Notes: generated by a model from the letters alone, not told the origin. 64,000 nucleotides of DNA from Panulirus ornatus (GCF_036320965.1 NC_092234.1:35070703-35134702), one strand, 5' to 3'. Positions 28,111 through 39,285 are shown, counted from the first letter of the stretch. A program made the numbers and translations.

Positions 28111-29029
28111 ACAAGTATACTTTCACTTTCAAGATTCTTGAATTACACCTTTTTATCACTCATCATTAATCCATTAACATTTGAATACCTCACTTTCAGT
28201 CTGACATAACCATCTCCTTGCACTCCCATCCTCTCAACAGTGCTTACTGAGCTGCTTCCATCTTCTTACCACATGTGGTGTGTTCAGTCTTGATCTTCTG
28301 AGAGTATTTCTTGCTTTTTTTATTTCTCTTCCTTTGATTTATCAAAGATGGTGAATATCCCATTGAATTCCACCATGCCTTTAAGTTTCTTAGTTTTTCT
28401 ACACTTCCCGGTTTAACAACTTTAAGTCATACGTAACCATAACTAGTTGAACCATTACATCTTAATTATAAATAAACCTTAATTCTCCTTTCCATTATCA
28501 TGGAAATTGCATCTGGCAGTTCTAGAGCCTCCAGCAATCTTTCAAAACATACTTCCTCATATCTTCCTTATCTGGGGTATGATCACCTTACAAGCCAAAT
28601 AATAATTAATGAATAACATCAATCACCCTCCTCCTTTGCTAATCATTCTAACTTTAGTGCTAACCACTTTCCAGCTAGATTCTTCAATACAAAAGTGTCA
28701 ACCACAGTCTCTCCAACTTTTTTTAAGTTTGCAAGCACTGGTCTTGTTTCCTCCATAATCTTCTAAACTTTCCATCAACTAGTCCATAAACTTCTTTAAT
28801 TGTTTTATCTCTACAGTGCATATTTTTCTTTCAATTGCTTCAATTAATTTCTTATGTTCCTCTCCATCACCCTGCTGCCAAAATTGCTTCTTCTAAATAT
28901 CCATTCCCTGTATCATCATCAGTCTCTGTGTATGTGTTAGACCTGCTCTAACTAAACAGCTGTAATCAATGATTCAACAGATAGATTCTGTATGTGCTTT
29001 TTGTCATCACTACCTGCTGTCAAAACCCC
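28111..29029. other. Unassigned intronic sequence
   Basis: Pyrimidine-rich on the plus strand, as the minus-strand LINEs of this window are, so it may be old LINE sequence. No frame or motif could be identified. Confidence 0.4.
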
Positions 29030-30580
29030 TTTTGCCCGATTCACCAATGTTCCCATTTGCTCTCTTTGTCTTTAGCACGTTATTCACCTCTTCCAAAACA
29101 TCTTTTCATTCTCCCTAAAGTTTAATGATACTCTCTCACCCTATCTCTCACTTGCCCTCTTCTTCAACCTCTGCACCTTGACCTCCTGCCACTTTCATAT
29201 ACATCTCCCAATCATTTGTACTCCTTTCTGGTAAATACCATCCAAACACTTCTCTTTTCATTTTCATTAGCAACTTTACTTCATCCCACCACTCACTACC
29301 CTTTCTAATCTGCCCACCTCCAACCTTTCGCATACCTTATGCATCTCTTGCACTTGCCATCACTACTTCCCTAAAAGGCTCCCATTCCTCATCCATTCGC
29401 CTCACTTCATTTGCTCTCACCTTTTGCCATTCTACACTCAATCTCTGCTGGCGTTTCTTCACACAAGTCTCCTTTCCAAGCTCACTTAACTCTCACCACT
29501 TTCTTCTCCCCCAACATGGCTTTCTCTTTTTCCACAAGATAGTGATCAGACATCCCACCAGCTGCCCCTCTCAGAATATTTACATCCAAAAGTCTCTCTT
29601 TTACAAGCCTATCAATTGAAACAATATCATAATGCCCTTTGACCATCTCTAATACTCATATACATATACTTGAGTATTTTTTTTTTTTTTTTTGCTGGTC
29701 TCCCACGTTTGCAAGGTAGCGCAAGGAAACAGACGAAAGAAATGGCCCAACCCACCCCCATACACATGTATATACATACGTCCACACACGCAAATATACA
29801 TACCTACACAGCTTTCCATGATTTACCCCAGACGCCTCACATGCCCTGATTCAATCCACTGACAGCACGTCAACCCCGGTACTTGTGTATATCTCCTTTT
29901 TTTAAACCAAGCATTCCATTCACCAGCCTTCTTTCAGCACACAACTCTGCAAGCTCTTCGTCAGTTTCATTCATAACACTGAATACGAAATACCAACCAA
30001 CTATGCTCTTAACTGATACATTACTTCCCTTTGCATTTAAGTCACCCATCACAAATATCCAGTCTCATGCACCAAAACTGCTGACACAATCACTCAGCTG
30101 CTCCCAAAACACTTGCCTCTCATGATCTTTCTTCTCATGGTCAGGTGCATAAGCACCAATAATCACCCATTTCTTGCCATCCACTTTCAGTTTTACCTAC
30201 ATCAACCTAGAATTTACCTCCTTACACTCTATCACACATTCCTAAAACTCCTGCCTCAGGAGTAGTGCTTCTCCTTCCCTAGCTCTTGTCCTCCCAACTA
30301 CACCTACTTTACATCCAGGTTTCTTTCGTCAAACATACTACCTATCTCTCCTCTCTTCTCATCTTGGTTACATCCATACACATTCAGACACCCCATCTGA
30401 GCCTTCGAGGGGAATAAGCACTCCCTGCCTTGCTCCTTCTTGTTTCCTTTTAGAAATTCAAATACACAGAGGGGAAGATTTCCAGCCCCCTGCCCTATCC
30501 CTCTTTAATCACCTTCTACGATATACGGGGAATATGGAGGTAAAATTCTTTCTTTCCTACCTCAAGGGACAGTACATGAG
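29030..30580 (-). mobile_element. Old RTE-A copy retaining the 5' UTR and endonuclease start
   Basis: On the minus strand the 5' UTR (about 30580-30400, with the ggctggaaatcttcccctc stem segment at 30505-30470 and the cgaaggctcag box near 30400) leads into the endonuclease: the ATGGGGTGTCTGAATG start near 30395, NQDEKRGEI, MGDLNAK at 30050-30030 (catalytic GDLN-type motif), then KKGDIHKY. The linker follows and the copy is cut at about 29030 before the RT. It has many frameshifts. It is one of only two copies in the window showing the 5' region of the element. Confidence 0.75.
29678..29880 (-). mobile_element. RTE-A 3' fragment, short 3' UTR form, nested in an older RTE-A
   Basis: About 200 bp: T-run (A tail) at 29678-29694, hairpin at about 29700-29720, short 3' UTR and the last coding bases. 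It is flanked by an 11-bp target duplication tacttg(a/t)gtat at 29667-29677 and 29880-29890 with one mismatch. It interrupts the KKGDIHKY part of the older copy's endonuclease. Confidence 0.88.
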
Positions 30581-31815
30581 GATTGCTCTTATTCACCTTC
30601 ACTCTCAGCTTTTTTCCTTCACACACTTTACCAAACTCAGTCACCAGCTTCTGCAGTTTCTCACCCGAATCAGCCACCAGTGCTGTATCATCAGCGAACA
30701 ACAACTGACTCACTTCTCAAGCTCTCTCATCCACAACAGACTGCATACTTGCCACTCTTTCCAAAACTCTTGCATTTACCTCCCTAACAACCCCATCTAT
30801 AAACAAATTAATCAACCATGGAGACATCACGCACCCCTGACGCAAACCAACATTCACTGAGAACCAATCACTTTCCTCTCTTCCTACTCATACACATGCC
30901 TTACATCCTTGATAAAAACTTTTCACTGCTTCTAACAACTTGCCTCCCACACCATATATTCTTAATACCTTCCACAGAGCATCTCTATCAACTCTATCAT
31001 ATGCGGATCCATAAATGCTACATACAAATCCATTTGCTTTTCTAAGTATTTCTCACATACATTCTTCAAAGCAAACACCTGATCCACACATCCTCTACCA
31101 CTTCTGAAACCACACTGCTCTTCCCCAGTCTGATGCTCTGTACATGCCTTCACCCTCTCAACCAACACTCTCCCATATAATTTCCCAGGAATACTCAACA
31201 AACTTATACCTCTGAAATTTGAGCACTCACTTTTATCCCCTTTGCCTTTGTACAATGGCACTATGCAAGCATTCTGCCAATACTCAGGCACCTCACCATG
31301 AGTCATACACACATGAAATAACCTTACCAACCAGTCAACAATACAGTCATCCCCCTTTTTAATAAATTCCACTGCAATGCCATCCAAACCCGCTGCCTTG
31401 CCAGCTTTCATCTTCCGCAAAGCATTTACTACCTCTTCTTTGTTTACCAAATCATTCTCCCTAACCCTCTCACTTTGCACACCACCTCGACCAAAACACC
31501 CTATATCTGCCACTCTATCATCAAACACATTCAACAACCCTTCAAAATACTCACTCCATCTCCTTCTCGCATCACCATTACTTGTCATCACCTACCTATT
31601 AGCCCCTTTCATTGATGTTCCCATTTGTTCCCTTGTTTTACGTAATTTATTTACCCCCTTCCACAACATCTTTTTATTCTCCCTAAAATTTAATGATACT
31701 CTCTCACCCCAACTCTCATTTGCCCTCTTTTTCACCTCTTGCACTCTTCTCTTGACCTCTTGCCTCTTTCTTTTATACATCTTCCAGTCATTTGCATTAT
31801 TTCCCTGTAAATAAT
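30581..31815 (-). mobile_element. RTE-A copy, truncated at both ends
   Basis: The minus-strand coding sequence runs from the linker (QEVKRRVQEVKKRANESWGE, 31780-31700) through AGLDGIAVEFIKKGDDCIVD and the RT to VNKSNPHVL at about 30590. There it joins the 5' UTR of the neighbouring older copy in the same orientation. A 209-codon frame spans 30962-31591. FADDTALVAD is near 30700-30670. A small deletion has removed codons between FMD and the VDRDALW segment (near 31010). The lost 3' end and the abrupt junction point to a recombination or deletion event. Confidence 0.8.
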
Positions 31816-31844
31816 GCCAACAGTTTTTCTACTGGGAAGCACTA

Positions 31845-32110
31845 TGCACTAACCCTGCCTTTTGGCAAAATGGTAGGAGGAGTAGACAGAAGTAGTAGGT
31901 AGGAACATTTAGGGAGGAGCATTAGGTAAAACCATTATGTAGAAGGAACCTCTGTAACACTGCACTAGACTTGCCTTCTGCCAGTGCCTGTCAAGGGTGA
32001 GACACTAATGGCTAAGAAGCACCACTGGAGTTCTTTAGTTATGAAGACTGTTGCTGTGGCCACCCCTCTGAGGGAGTTCCAATTGGAACAGAAGTCAGAT
32101 ATAGATAGAA
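31845..32110 (+). repeat. Family-B interspersed repeat
   Basis: This matches 3826-3995 over its right two-thirds (gtaggaacatt or gaacctctg, cttctgccagtgcctgt, caccactggagttc, actgttgctgtggccacc, gagggagttcc). Its left part (tgccttttggcaaaatggtagg, agaagtagtaggtagga) recurs in reverse at about 42838-42895. It has no coding capacity. It could be a SINE or a decayed DNA element; its ends are uncertain. Confidence 0.6.
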
Positions 32111-33267
32111 TAGAAAAGTATGGAATACTGCTCACACATCTGTTCATTCTCTTCAACCTTCCCTATCCATATGCAACAATGGAGATGCTTTTTCTCTATC
32201 CTACAGACATTTTTTGGCCACTGTTCTTGTGAGTTGTCTGCTTATGTCCCCAACCATGTGACATGCATTTCACTACTGCTTCCTACAGTTTCTGTGTGGA
32301 TTCTGGCCACTCATGGATTGGCTGTCATGCATGGTCCCTCCTTCCCTTCTCCTTATTTTGTCTTTCCATCTTCACATAACCTCTCTTCCTTTAAAATTCA
32401 AATCTGCAAACACCTGGGAGCCTCAAACAACTCCTAGTTTCAGCTGTTTTCTTTCACCTGAGAATACCTCGAATGGGACAAGTTTTGCCCATGCTATGTT
32501 GGTAACAAAAAAAGAAAAAAAGAGAAAAAAAAAATCATATGTTCTATGATGGCTGATGAAAGTGAATCTTCACTAACACATATCTCTGGGGATAAAACAT
32601 TGTTTTAATCTCTCATTAAATAAGTTCTTTCTTGATGCTTATGGGACTTTTCCACAGCTGAGAAATAATGTTCTTGTTCAATAAAAATAAAAAGCCTTTT
32701 ACCAAAGTCCACATCAAAGAGAGCCTTTTCCATTCATTTACTCTATCAAAATTATAATAATTTTGGAGTTCATTCATATCTTGCCATAATACAAATCTAT
32801 CAGAGCATTCACAATAAAATTCAGTTTGTGTAACATCTAAGTTAACAGCCAAAATAACATTGTTGGGCCCTAAAGAAATGTGGAGGAAAAAGCAAGTTCT
32901 AATACATTGTTCTAATCTAATCTTACAAAATCAGACCAACAGTATTACACCATAAATACTTAATAATGAAATGCAACTCAGATAATCATCTTTGCAGCAA
33001 ATTCTTAAATTAATGTACTTTCAATTAACCCACTGACATTACAAACAAACCTATACATCCACAATCAACCTAATCACCTACAAGTGCTTATAGTTTATTC
33101 ATTTACCTGAATTAACATTATAAATTTAATCAAAGAATGCAGTAAACCCACATATATTACGGGAATATATGCAATATATGCTAAACAAATCTCTTGAATT
33201 TAAAACATCAGCAATACATCTGTAGGTAATAAATGCAACAAGAAATTATCAAATATACATAACTAAC
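32111..33267. other. Unassigned intronic sequence next to PKC exon d
   Basis: The 105-codon plus-strand frame at 32120-32437 has no known motif and is not flanked by convincing splice sites. An A-rich run lies at 32510-32535. From 32600 to 33267 the sequence is AT-rich with no recognised repeat. Confidence 0.45.
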
Positions 33268-33419
33268 CTTTACAGCATAAACTTCATCTGTTCCTTTAAG
33301 TTCAGCTAACATCACTTTTCCGAAACTTCCCTTGCCTAGAACTTTGATGAAGCTGAAGTCATCCAAACCAAGTTTCTTCCCAACAAGCATCATGTCTAAA
33401 TCGGTGTCTAAAGCTCTTG
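33268..33419 (-). CDS. Pkc98E: nPKC exon d: start of kinase domain, glycine loop and catalytic lysine
   Basis: The exon is 152 bp, with acceptor actgtcaacag (AG at 33421-33420, a weak pyrimidine tract) and donor GTTAGT from 33267. Its first two bases complete a codon with the final C of the hinge exon. The peptide [18 protein letters not shown] leads into the nucleotide-binding loop GKGSFGKV and ends EVYAVK. The last codon (33268-33270) is the ATP-binding lysine of kinase subdomain II. It ends in phase 0. All the N-lobe residues needed for activity that this exon should carry are present. Confidence 0.95.
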
Positions 33420-33849
33420 CTGTTGACAGTAAATTGTTTATTAGGGACTTAATGGCAATAAAATCATAGGAATATATTCATATACCAACTTAAATAGCTA
33501 ATAAACCTAAGAAACTCAACCTTTCTTTAATGCAACAATCATGAGAATCTGCATCTGAATTTCCTTTATACATTTTGGGCTATTATCAAAAGTTCAAATG
33601 TTCAGAATTCCTTAAAACTATCATATATCATGTTTTACTGAAACCTGAACAAGAAAGATCAACCCTTTCAAACACAATATATCTTCATTTCCCTGGCTCA
33701 GAACAAGACTGAATTCGGATGGGCAGTAAATTTGTTTAGCCGGACCTAAAAATCTAAAACATTCCAAAATAATCATGGAAATATAAAACTGACTTCACTC
33801 AATAGAAGGCTTTTCAATTGCTCCTGAATATGACAGCTGTATATGTACC
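33420..33849. other. Intron sequence upstream of PKC exon d
   Basis: AT-rich, with no recognised repeat or coding signal beyond the exon d acceptor. Confidence 0.5.
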
Positions 33850-34110
33850 CATTCATCAGTCTACATCTCTGACATCGATTCCCTAGCAGAAATCACATCA
33901 CGGGGGTGGCCAAGGCAAAAGTCTCTCCACTTACTCCTTCCTTATATGTCTCTCTTCTATAACGCATTCCATGCATTCTTCCCCCTCTTCTCTCCCTACA
34001 TTAATCTTTCACTCTGTTTCCCCACGTCACAGGTGGTATTCCTCTTAAACCAACCCCTTTAATGGTACTGTCATACACTCTCCTTGTAAGCTACCAGTCT
34101 CGCAATATTT
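33850..34110 (-). mobile_element. Possible C-terminal remnant of a diverged LINE
   Basis: On the minus strand, broken frames read like the Gly-Arg-Pro tail region of RTE-type LINEs (a GRPPVTWGNRV-like stretch, then GMRYRREAYKEGVSGETFA around 33990-33900). It is clearly not RTE-A. The assignment rests on a short stretch only. Confidence 0.3.
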
Positions 34111-34183
34111 CCACATGACCAAACCCCCTCAAAATGTTACATTGCACTGTAATATATGTTAATAACTTAAAAGAATGACAATA

Positions 34184-35131
34184 AATGAAGAAACTGCAGA
34201 AGCTGGTGACTGAGTTTGGTAAAGCGTGTGAAAGAAGAAAGTTAAGAGTAAATGTGAATAAGAGCAAGGTTATTAGGTACAGTAGGGTTGAGGGTCAAGT
34301 CAATTGGGAGGTGAGTTTGAATGGAGAAAAACTGGAGGAAGTGAAGTGTTTTAGATATCTGGGAGTGGATCTGGCAGCGGATGGAAACATGGAAGCGGAA
34401 GTGGATCATAGGGTGGGGGAGGGGGTGAAAATTCTGGGAGCCTTGAAGAATGTGTGGAAGTCGAGAACATTATCTCGGAAAGCAAAAATGGGTATGTTTG
34501 AAGGAATAGTGGTTCCAACAATGTTGTATGGTTGCGAGGCGTGGACTATGGATAGAGTTGTGCGCAGGAGGATGGATGTGCTGGAAATGAGATGTTTGAG
34601 GACAATGTGTGGTGTGAGGTGGTTTGATCGAGTAAGTAACGTAAGGGTAAGAGAGATGTGTGGAACTAAAAAGAGCGTGGTTGAGAGAGCAGAAGAGGGT
34701 GTTTTGAAATGGTTTGGTCACATGGAGAGAATGAGTGAGGAAAGATTGACCAAGAGGATATATGTGTCGGAGGTGGAGGGAATGAGGAGAAGAGGGAGAC
34801 CAAATTGGAGGTGGAAAGATGGAGTGAAAAAGATTTTGTGTGATCGGGGCCTGAACATGCAGGAGGGTGAAAGGAGGGCAAGGAATAGAGTGAATTGGAG
34901 CGATGTGGTATACCGGGGTAGACGTGCTGTCAGTGGATTGAATCAAGGCATGTGAAGCGTCTGGGGTAAACCATGGAAAGCTGTGTAGGTATGTATATTT
35001 GCGTGTGTGGACGTATGTATATACATGTGTATGGGGGTGGGTTGGGCCATTTCTTTCGTCTGTTTCCTTGCGCTACCTCGCAAACGCGGGAGACAGCGAC
35101 AAAGCAAAAAAAAAAAAATAAAAAAATAAAC
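34184..35131 (+). mobile_element. RTE-A copy, 5'-truncated, short 3' UTR, intact C-terminal frame
   Basis: It starts at KLQKLVTEFG just after the FADD box and is open for 256 codons to LNQGM-stop (34185-34955). The short 3' UTR has the terminal hairpin at 35073-35092 and an A-rich tail at 35106-35131. It carries the Cys form of the tail region (KILCDRG). The flanks (ataaatgaag left, ataaacatgaag right) may be a target duplication altered by an indel. It looks recent. Confidence 0.88.
35073..35092 (+). other. RTE-A terminal 3' hairpin (representative copy)
   Basis: The 20 bases ctacctcgcaaacgcgggag can fold into a 7-bp stem (CU, CC, CGC against GCG, GG, AG) with two single-base bulges (A and U) and a 4-base loop. 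The same segment occurs just before the tail in nearly all RTE-A copies. A conserved 3' stem-loop next to the tail is a known recognition site for the RT of several LINE clades. Whether that applies here is inference. Confidence 0.6.
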
Positions 35132-35239
35132 ATGAAGTTAAAAGCAGGAACTGATTTCATCACTTTTTGTACATAACTTTCTAAAGCAATGCCATTGCTT
35201 AAAATTTCTTAACTAAGCACTAGAAAAATAGCAAATTTC

Positions 35240-35962
35240 TATGATGGAAGCGGAAGTGACTTACAGGGTTGGGGAGGGCAATGAAGAACGTGTAGAAGGA
35301 GAGAACATCATCTCAGAGAGCAAAAACGGGTATGTTTGAAGGAATAGTAGTTCCAACAATGTTAAATGGATGTGCAGTATGGGCTACAGATAGGGTTGTG
35401 TGGAGGAGGGTGGATGTGTTGGAAATGAGATGTTTGACGACAATACATGGTGTGAGGTAGTTCGATCGAGTGAGTAACGAAAGGGTAATAGATATGTGTG
35501 GAAATAATAAGTGTGGTTGAGAGAGCAGAAGAGGATGTGTTGAAATGGTTTGGACACATGGAGAGAATGAGTGAGGAAAGGTTGACAAAGAGGATATATT
35601 ATGCGTCAGAGGTGGAGGGAAGAAGGAGAAGCAGGAGCCCAAACTGGAGGTGGAAGGATGGAGTGAAAAAGATTTTGAGCAATAGGGGCCTGAACATACA
35701 GGAGGGTGAGAGGCATGCAAGGAATAAAGTGAATAGGAACGATATAGTATACTGGGGTCGATGTGCTGTCAATGGAATGAACCAGGACATGTGAAATGTC
35801 TGGGGTAAACTATAGAAGGTTCTTTGGGTTCTGGATGTGGAAAGGGAGCTGTAGTTTGGGTGCATTACACATGACAGGTAGAGACTGAGTGTGAATGAAT
35901 GTGGCTTATTCTTTGTATGTTTTTCTGGCACTGCCTTGCTGGGGCGGGGCAGGCAGTGGTGG

Positions 35963-36050
<88 letters not shown>

Positions 36051-36228
36051 ATTTCGTGTGTGGCAGAGTGGTGACAAAAATGGATGAGGGCAGCAAGTAT
36101 GGCTATGTACATGTGTATATATGTATATGTCTGTGTATGTACAGGTATATATATATGTTGAAATGCATATGTATGTATATGTGCATGTGTGGGAGTTTAT
36201 GAACATACATGTGTATAAGGGTGGGTTG
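35240..36228 (+). mobile_element. Old RTE-A copy, long 3' UTR interrupted by a GT repeat
   Basis: It starts near the MEAEV segment (35243) and keeps the KWFGHMERMSEERLTKRIY box (35538-35600) and KILSNRGLN. Stop codons and small indels break the frame. The long 3' UTR follows (ctggggtaaac near 35800, first hairpin-like segment near 35925-35950), with the (GT)n expansion at 35965-36048 and the TA/TG tract to 36228. There it passes into the mini-LINE without the terminal hairpin. Confidence 0.8.
35965..36048 (+). repeat. (GT)n microsatellite, 84 bp
   Basis: An uninterrupted GT run sits in the long 3' UTR of an RTE-A copy, at the place where other copies have a G-rich stretch. It is the longest pure microsatellite of the window and is likely polymorphic in length. 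Confidence 0.97.
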
Positions 36229-36450
36229 GGGATAAGGGAGAAAGAATACTTCCCATGTATTCCCTGTGTGTCGTAGAAAGTGACTAAAATGGGAGGGAGC
36301 CGGGGCTGGAAAGCCTCCCCTCTTATTTTCAATTTTCCAAAAGAAGGAACAGAGAAGGGGCCAAGTGAGGATGTTCCCTCTAAGGCTCAGTCCTCTGTTC
36401 TTAATGCTACCTCACTAATGCGGGAAATGGAGAATATGTAAGAAAAAAAT
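36229..36450 (+). mobile_element. Mini-LINE candidate, best copy
   Basis: It starts ggataagggagaaagaatac and includes a gggag...cttccc hairpin (36236-36255), the stem GGGAGG / CCTCCC (36291-36320), ttttccaaaagaaggaacag, the ccctctaaggctcag box (36378-36392) and then ttcttaatgctacctcactaatgcggga (36399-36425) with an A-rich tail (36442-36449). The first part equals the RTE-A 5' UTR (compare 30580-30400, minus strand). The last part resembles the RTE-A 3' hairpin. It lies between an RTE-A 3' UTR and an RTE-A linker segment. Confidence 0.65.
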
Positions 36451-37321
36451 AGGCAAAGGCGAAGATTTGTAGAGGCTTTCAGAAGAGAAGAAAGAATGTT
36501 GGGGAGAGTAAGTGAGCTTCGAAAGGAGACTTGTGTGAGGAAGTATCAGGAGAGATTGAGTGTAGAATTGCAAAAAGTGAAAGCAAATGATGTGAGGAGA
36601 GTGGGGGAGGAATGGAATGTAATAAGGGAAGCAGTGATGGCTTACACAAAAGATGCACGTGGTATGAGAAAGGAGGGAGGTGGGCAGATTAGAAAGGGCA
36701 GAGTGGTGGGATGATGAAGTAAGATTTTCAGTGAAAGAAAAAACTGAGGTGTTTGGACGATATTTGCAGGGAAGTTGTGCAAATGACTGGGAGACATATA
36801 AAAGAAAGTGGCATGAGGTCAACAGAAAGGTGCAAGAGTTGAAAAACAGGGCAAATGAGAGGTGATGAGAGTATCATTAAATTTTAGGGAGAATAAAAAA
36901 ATGTTTTGGAAGGAGGTAAATAATGTGTGTGAGACAAGAGAATGAATGAGAACATTGATGAAGGTAGCAAGTGGGGAAGTGATAACAGATGGTGAAGGAG
37001 TAAGAAGGCGATGAATTGAGTATTTTGAAGGTTTGTTGAATGTGTTTGATGAAAGAGTGGCAGATATTGGGTGTTTGGGTCGGGGTGGTGTACGAAGTAA
37101 GAGGGTCACGGAGAATGATTCAGTGAAGAGAGAAAAGGTAGTGAAAGCTTTGTGGAAGATGAAACCAGGCAAGGCGGTGGGTTTGGATAGTATTGCAACT
37201 GAATCTTTTAGGAAATGGGGTGACTGTGTTGTTGATTGATTGGTAAGGATATTCAATGTATGTATGGATCCTGGAAGTGTCTGAGGATCGGTGGAATGCA
37301 TGTATAGTGCCACTGTACATA
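36451..37321 (+). mobile_element. RTE-A fragment, endonuclease end to start of RT
   Basis: It begins at the KICRGFQ-type segment (36464), continues through RKETCVRKYQERLSVELQ (36519-36575), the linker, the MLNVFDERVADIGCLGRGGV block (37039-37095) and KAVGLDSIATE to VPLY at 37320. It is broken by stops and frameshifts and lacks the RT palm. A minus-strand RTE-A copy adjoins it at 37322, giving a tail-to-tail pair. Confidence 0.75.
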
Positions 37322-38430
37322 AACATACACAGACATATACATATATATACACATGTACATATTCAAACTTGCTTGCCTTCATCCATTGCCAGCACCACCC
37401 CACCCCACAGAAAACAGCATCACCACCCCCTGCGTCAGCGAGGTAGCGCCAGAAAAACTGACAAAAAAGGCCACATTCGTTCACACTCAGTCTCTAACCA
37501 TCATATGTAATGCACCATAACCACAGCTCCCTATCTGCATCCAGGCCCAACAAACCTCTCCATGGTTTAACCCAGATGTCTCACATGTCCTGGTTCAGTC
37601 CATGGACAGCACATTGACCCAACTATAACGCATCATTCCGATTCACTCTATCCTCTGCACGCCTTCCACTCTCCTATATGTTCAGGCCCCAATCACACAA
37701 AATCTTTTTCACTCCATCCTTCCATCTCCAATTTGATCTCTCCATGCTCAGTGTTCCCTTCACTTCTGACACATATATCCTCTTTGTCAACCTTTCCTCT
37801 CTCAATTTCTTCATATGTCCAAACCACTTCAGCAAATCCTCATCTGCTCTCTGAACCACATTATTCTTACTACCAAACATCTTTTTAACCTTTCATTACT
37901 TACTCGATCAAACCACCTTGCACAACATATTGTCCTCAAACATTTCCTATCCAACACTTCCACTCTCCTATGCACATTCCCATTTATAGCCCATGCCTTG
38001 CATCCATATAATATCGATGGGACTACCATTCCTCCAAATTTAACCATTTTTCCCCTCCCAGACAACATTCTCTCTCCCCACACATTCTCCAGCACTCCAA
38101 GAACTTTACCCCCTCCCTCAACCTATGACTCACTTCTGCTTATATCGTTCCATTCTCTGCCAGATATCTAAAACACTTCACATCCTCCAACTTTTCTCTA
38201 TTCAAATTCACACCACAACTAATCTGTTCTTCAACCCTGCATGAACCTAATAAAAACTTTGTTTTATTCATATTCACACTCAACTTTTTCCTTTTACACA
38301 CTCTTCCAAACGTAGTCACCTACTATTGCAGTTTTTCACTTGAATCTGTCACCAGTTCTGTATCATCATCAAACAACAACTGACTCACTTACCAGGCCCT
38401 CCCATTCCTCATAAAGTACATACTGCATAG
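37322..38430 (-). mobile_element. Old RTE-A copy, long 3' UTR partly lost
   Basis: On the minus strand the TA-rich part of the 3' UTR starts at 37322 with the terminal hairpin missing. The internal hairpin-like segment is at about 37425-37450. The C-terminal coding region (WRWKDGVKKILCDWGLNI near 37710) and RT continue to about 38430, where the FADD box is decayed to a FDDDT-like form (38370). Divergence is higher than in most copies. Confidence 0.75.
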
Positions 38431-38821
38431 ATAAAATCAAACAATTTCATGCAGGAACAATCACGCACAAAACCTTCCAAGTACACAAACCTTAACTACG
38501 TCAATTCATTGAAGCCTTTATTACCAAATGTGGCAGCCTTCAGAAGTGGATATGATGCACAAGCTCAATTCAGATTACTTTTAAATGTAAAGTGCAACTC
38601 TGCCACTAATAACCAGAATCTTAGCTCAAACCTAGATTATTATACTGTGTATAAAGGAGGCCAATCTTAACACCATGTAATCTATTTTTCACTCTGATTT
38701 CAGTTCAAACCATGAGTTATTTTCATAAAATCACATGTAAAACAGCATTCCAATGAGTTCATTTACCACTTATTCTGATAACTATCACTAAGCGAAGCTT
38801 ATGATCCTAGTTGTTACTCAC
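38431..38821. other. Intron sequence downstream of PKC exon c
   Basis: AT-rich, with no recognised repeat. The 73-codon plus-strand frame at 38449-38670 shows no motif. Confidence 0.5.
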
Positions 38822-39008
38822 GTTTAGCCTCTTGTTCTTCTTCTGGACATCGATCCTTCATTTTTTGGTCCATAACCCGTTGAGCTTCGATCCGCAGTCT
38901 CAGTTCCTCATCCTTCATTGTCCCAAGCTCCTCAACTTCACTAATACTACCTGGGACACTTACGGTTGTTGAGGTTGTGGTTGGTATTTTTAAAGTTTCA
39001 CTGACTGA
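38822..39008 (-). CDS. Pkc98E: nPKC exon c: variable hinge between C1B and the kinase domain
   Basis: The exon is 187 bp and encodes 62 codons plus one base (phase 1). I chose the acceptor ctttcctcag (AG at 39010-39009) because it follows a pyrimidine tract and fits the phase 0 of the preceding exon. The donor is GTGAGT from 38821. The first part is rich in Ser and Thr (TTTSTTVSVPGS) and so a possible phosphorylation target. The second part is strongly charged and probably helical (TMKDEELRLRIEAQRV, then EEEQEAK). Hinges of this family differ in sequence, so the assignment rests on position, phase and splice sites rather than on motifs. Further acceptors lie 4 and 8 bases downstream. Confidence 0.8.
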
Positions 39009-39161
39009 CTGAGGAAAGATACTTTCACTGTAAAAATCTAATATACTGAAAACCAATTCATTAAATCTAAACACATAAAAATCTTTTAATCTTTTAATAT
39101 ATCTATTCATCAAATACATTATAAAAGGAAATTTCTTCAAATCATATAATGCTTATCTTTA

Positions 39162-39223
39162 CCATATATACTCTTAAGCAACATTTCAGTATCCATATAT
39201 ACTCTTAAGCAACATTTCAGTAT
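39162..39223. repeat. 31-bp exact tandem duplication
   Basis: The 31-base unit beginning ccatatatactcttaagca occurs at 39162-39192 and again at 39193-39223 without a spacer or mismatch. It lies in the intron just upstream of PKC exon c. Confidence 0.97.
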
Positions 39224-39285
39224 TTGCTTAAGTACTATGATGAAATAAAAAGCTAATAATACTAATAAATTTTCTGATTGCTAAA

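Noticed and set aside
30400..30580. HDV-like ribozyme in the RTE-A 5' UTR
   Set aside because: Some local stems are present, but I could not trace the nested double pseudoknot or the catalytic strand, so I did not annotate it as a ribozyme.
32120..32437. 105-codon plus-strand frame as a possible host exon
   Set aside because: No recognisable domain, no good acceptor or donor, and adjacency to a repeat. I left it as unassigned sequence.
35073..35092. tRNA-like structure at the RTE-A 3' end
   Set aside because: There is only a single bulged hairpin, with no acceptor, anticodon or T arms and no A/B promoter boxes.
35865..36332. Frames with long His-Thr or Cys-Val runs
   Set aside because: They come from the (GT)n microsatellite at 35965-36048 and the flanking UTR, not from a protein.
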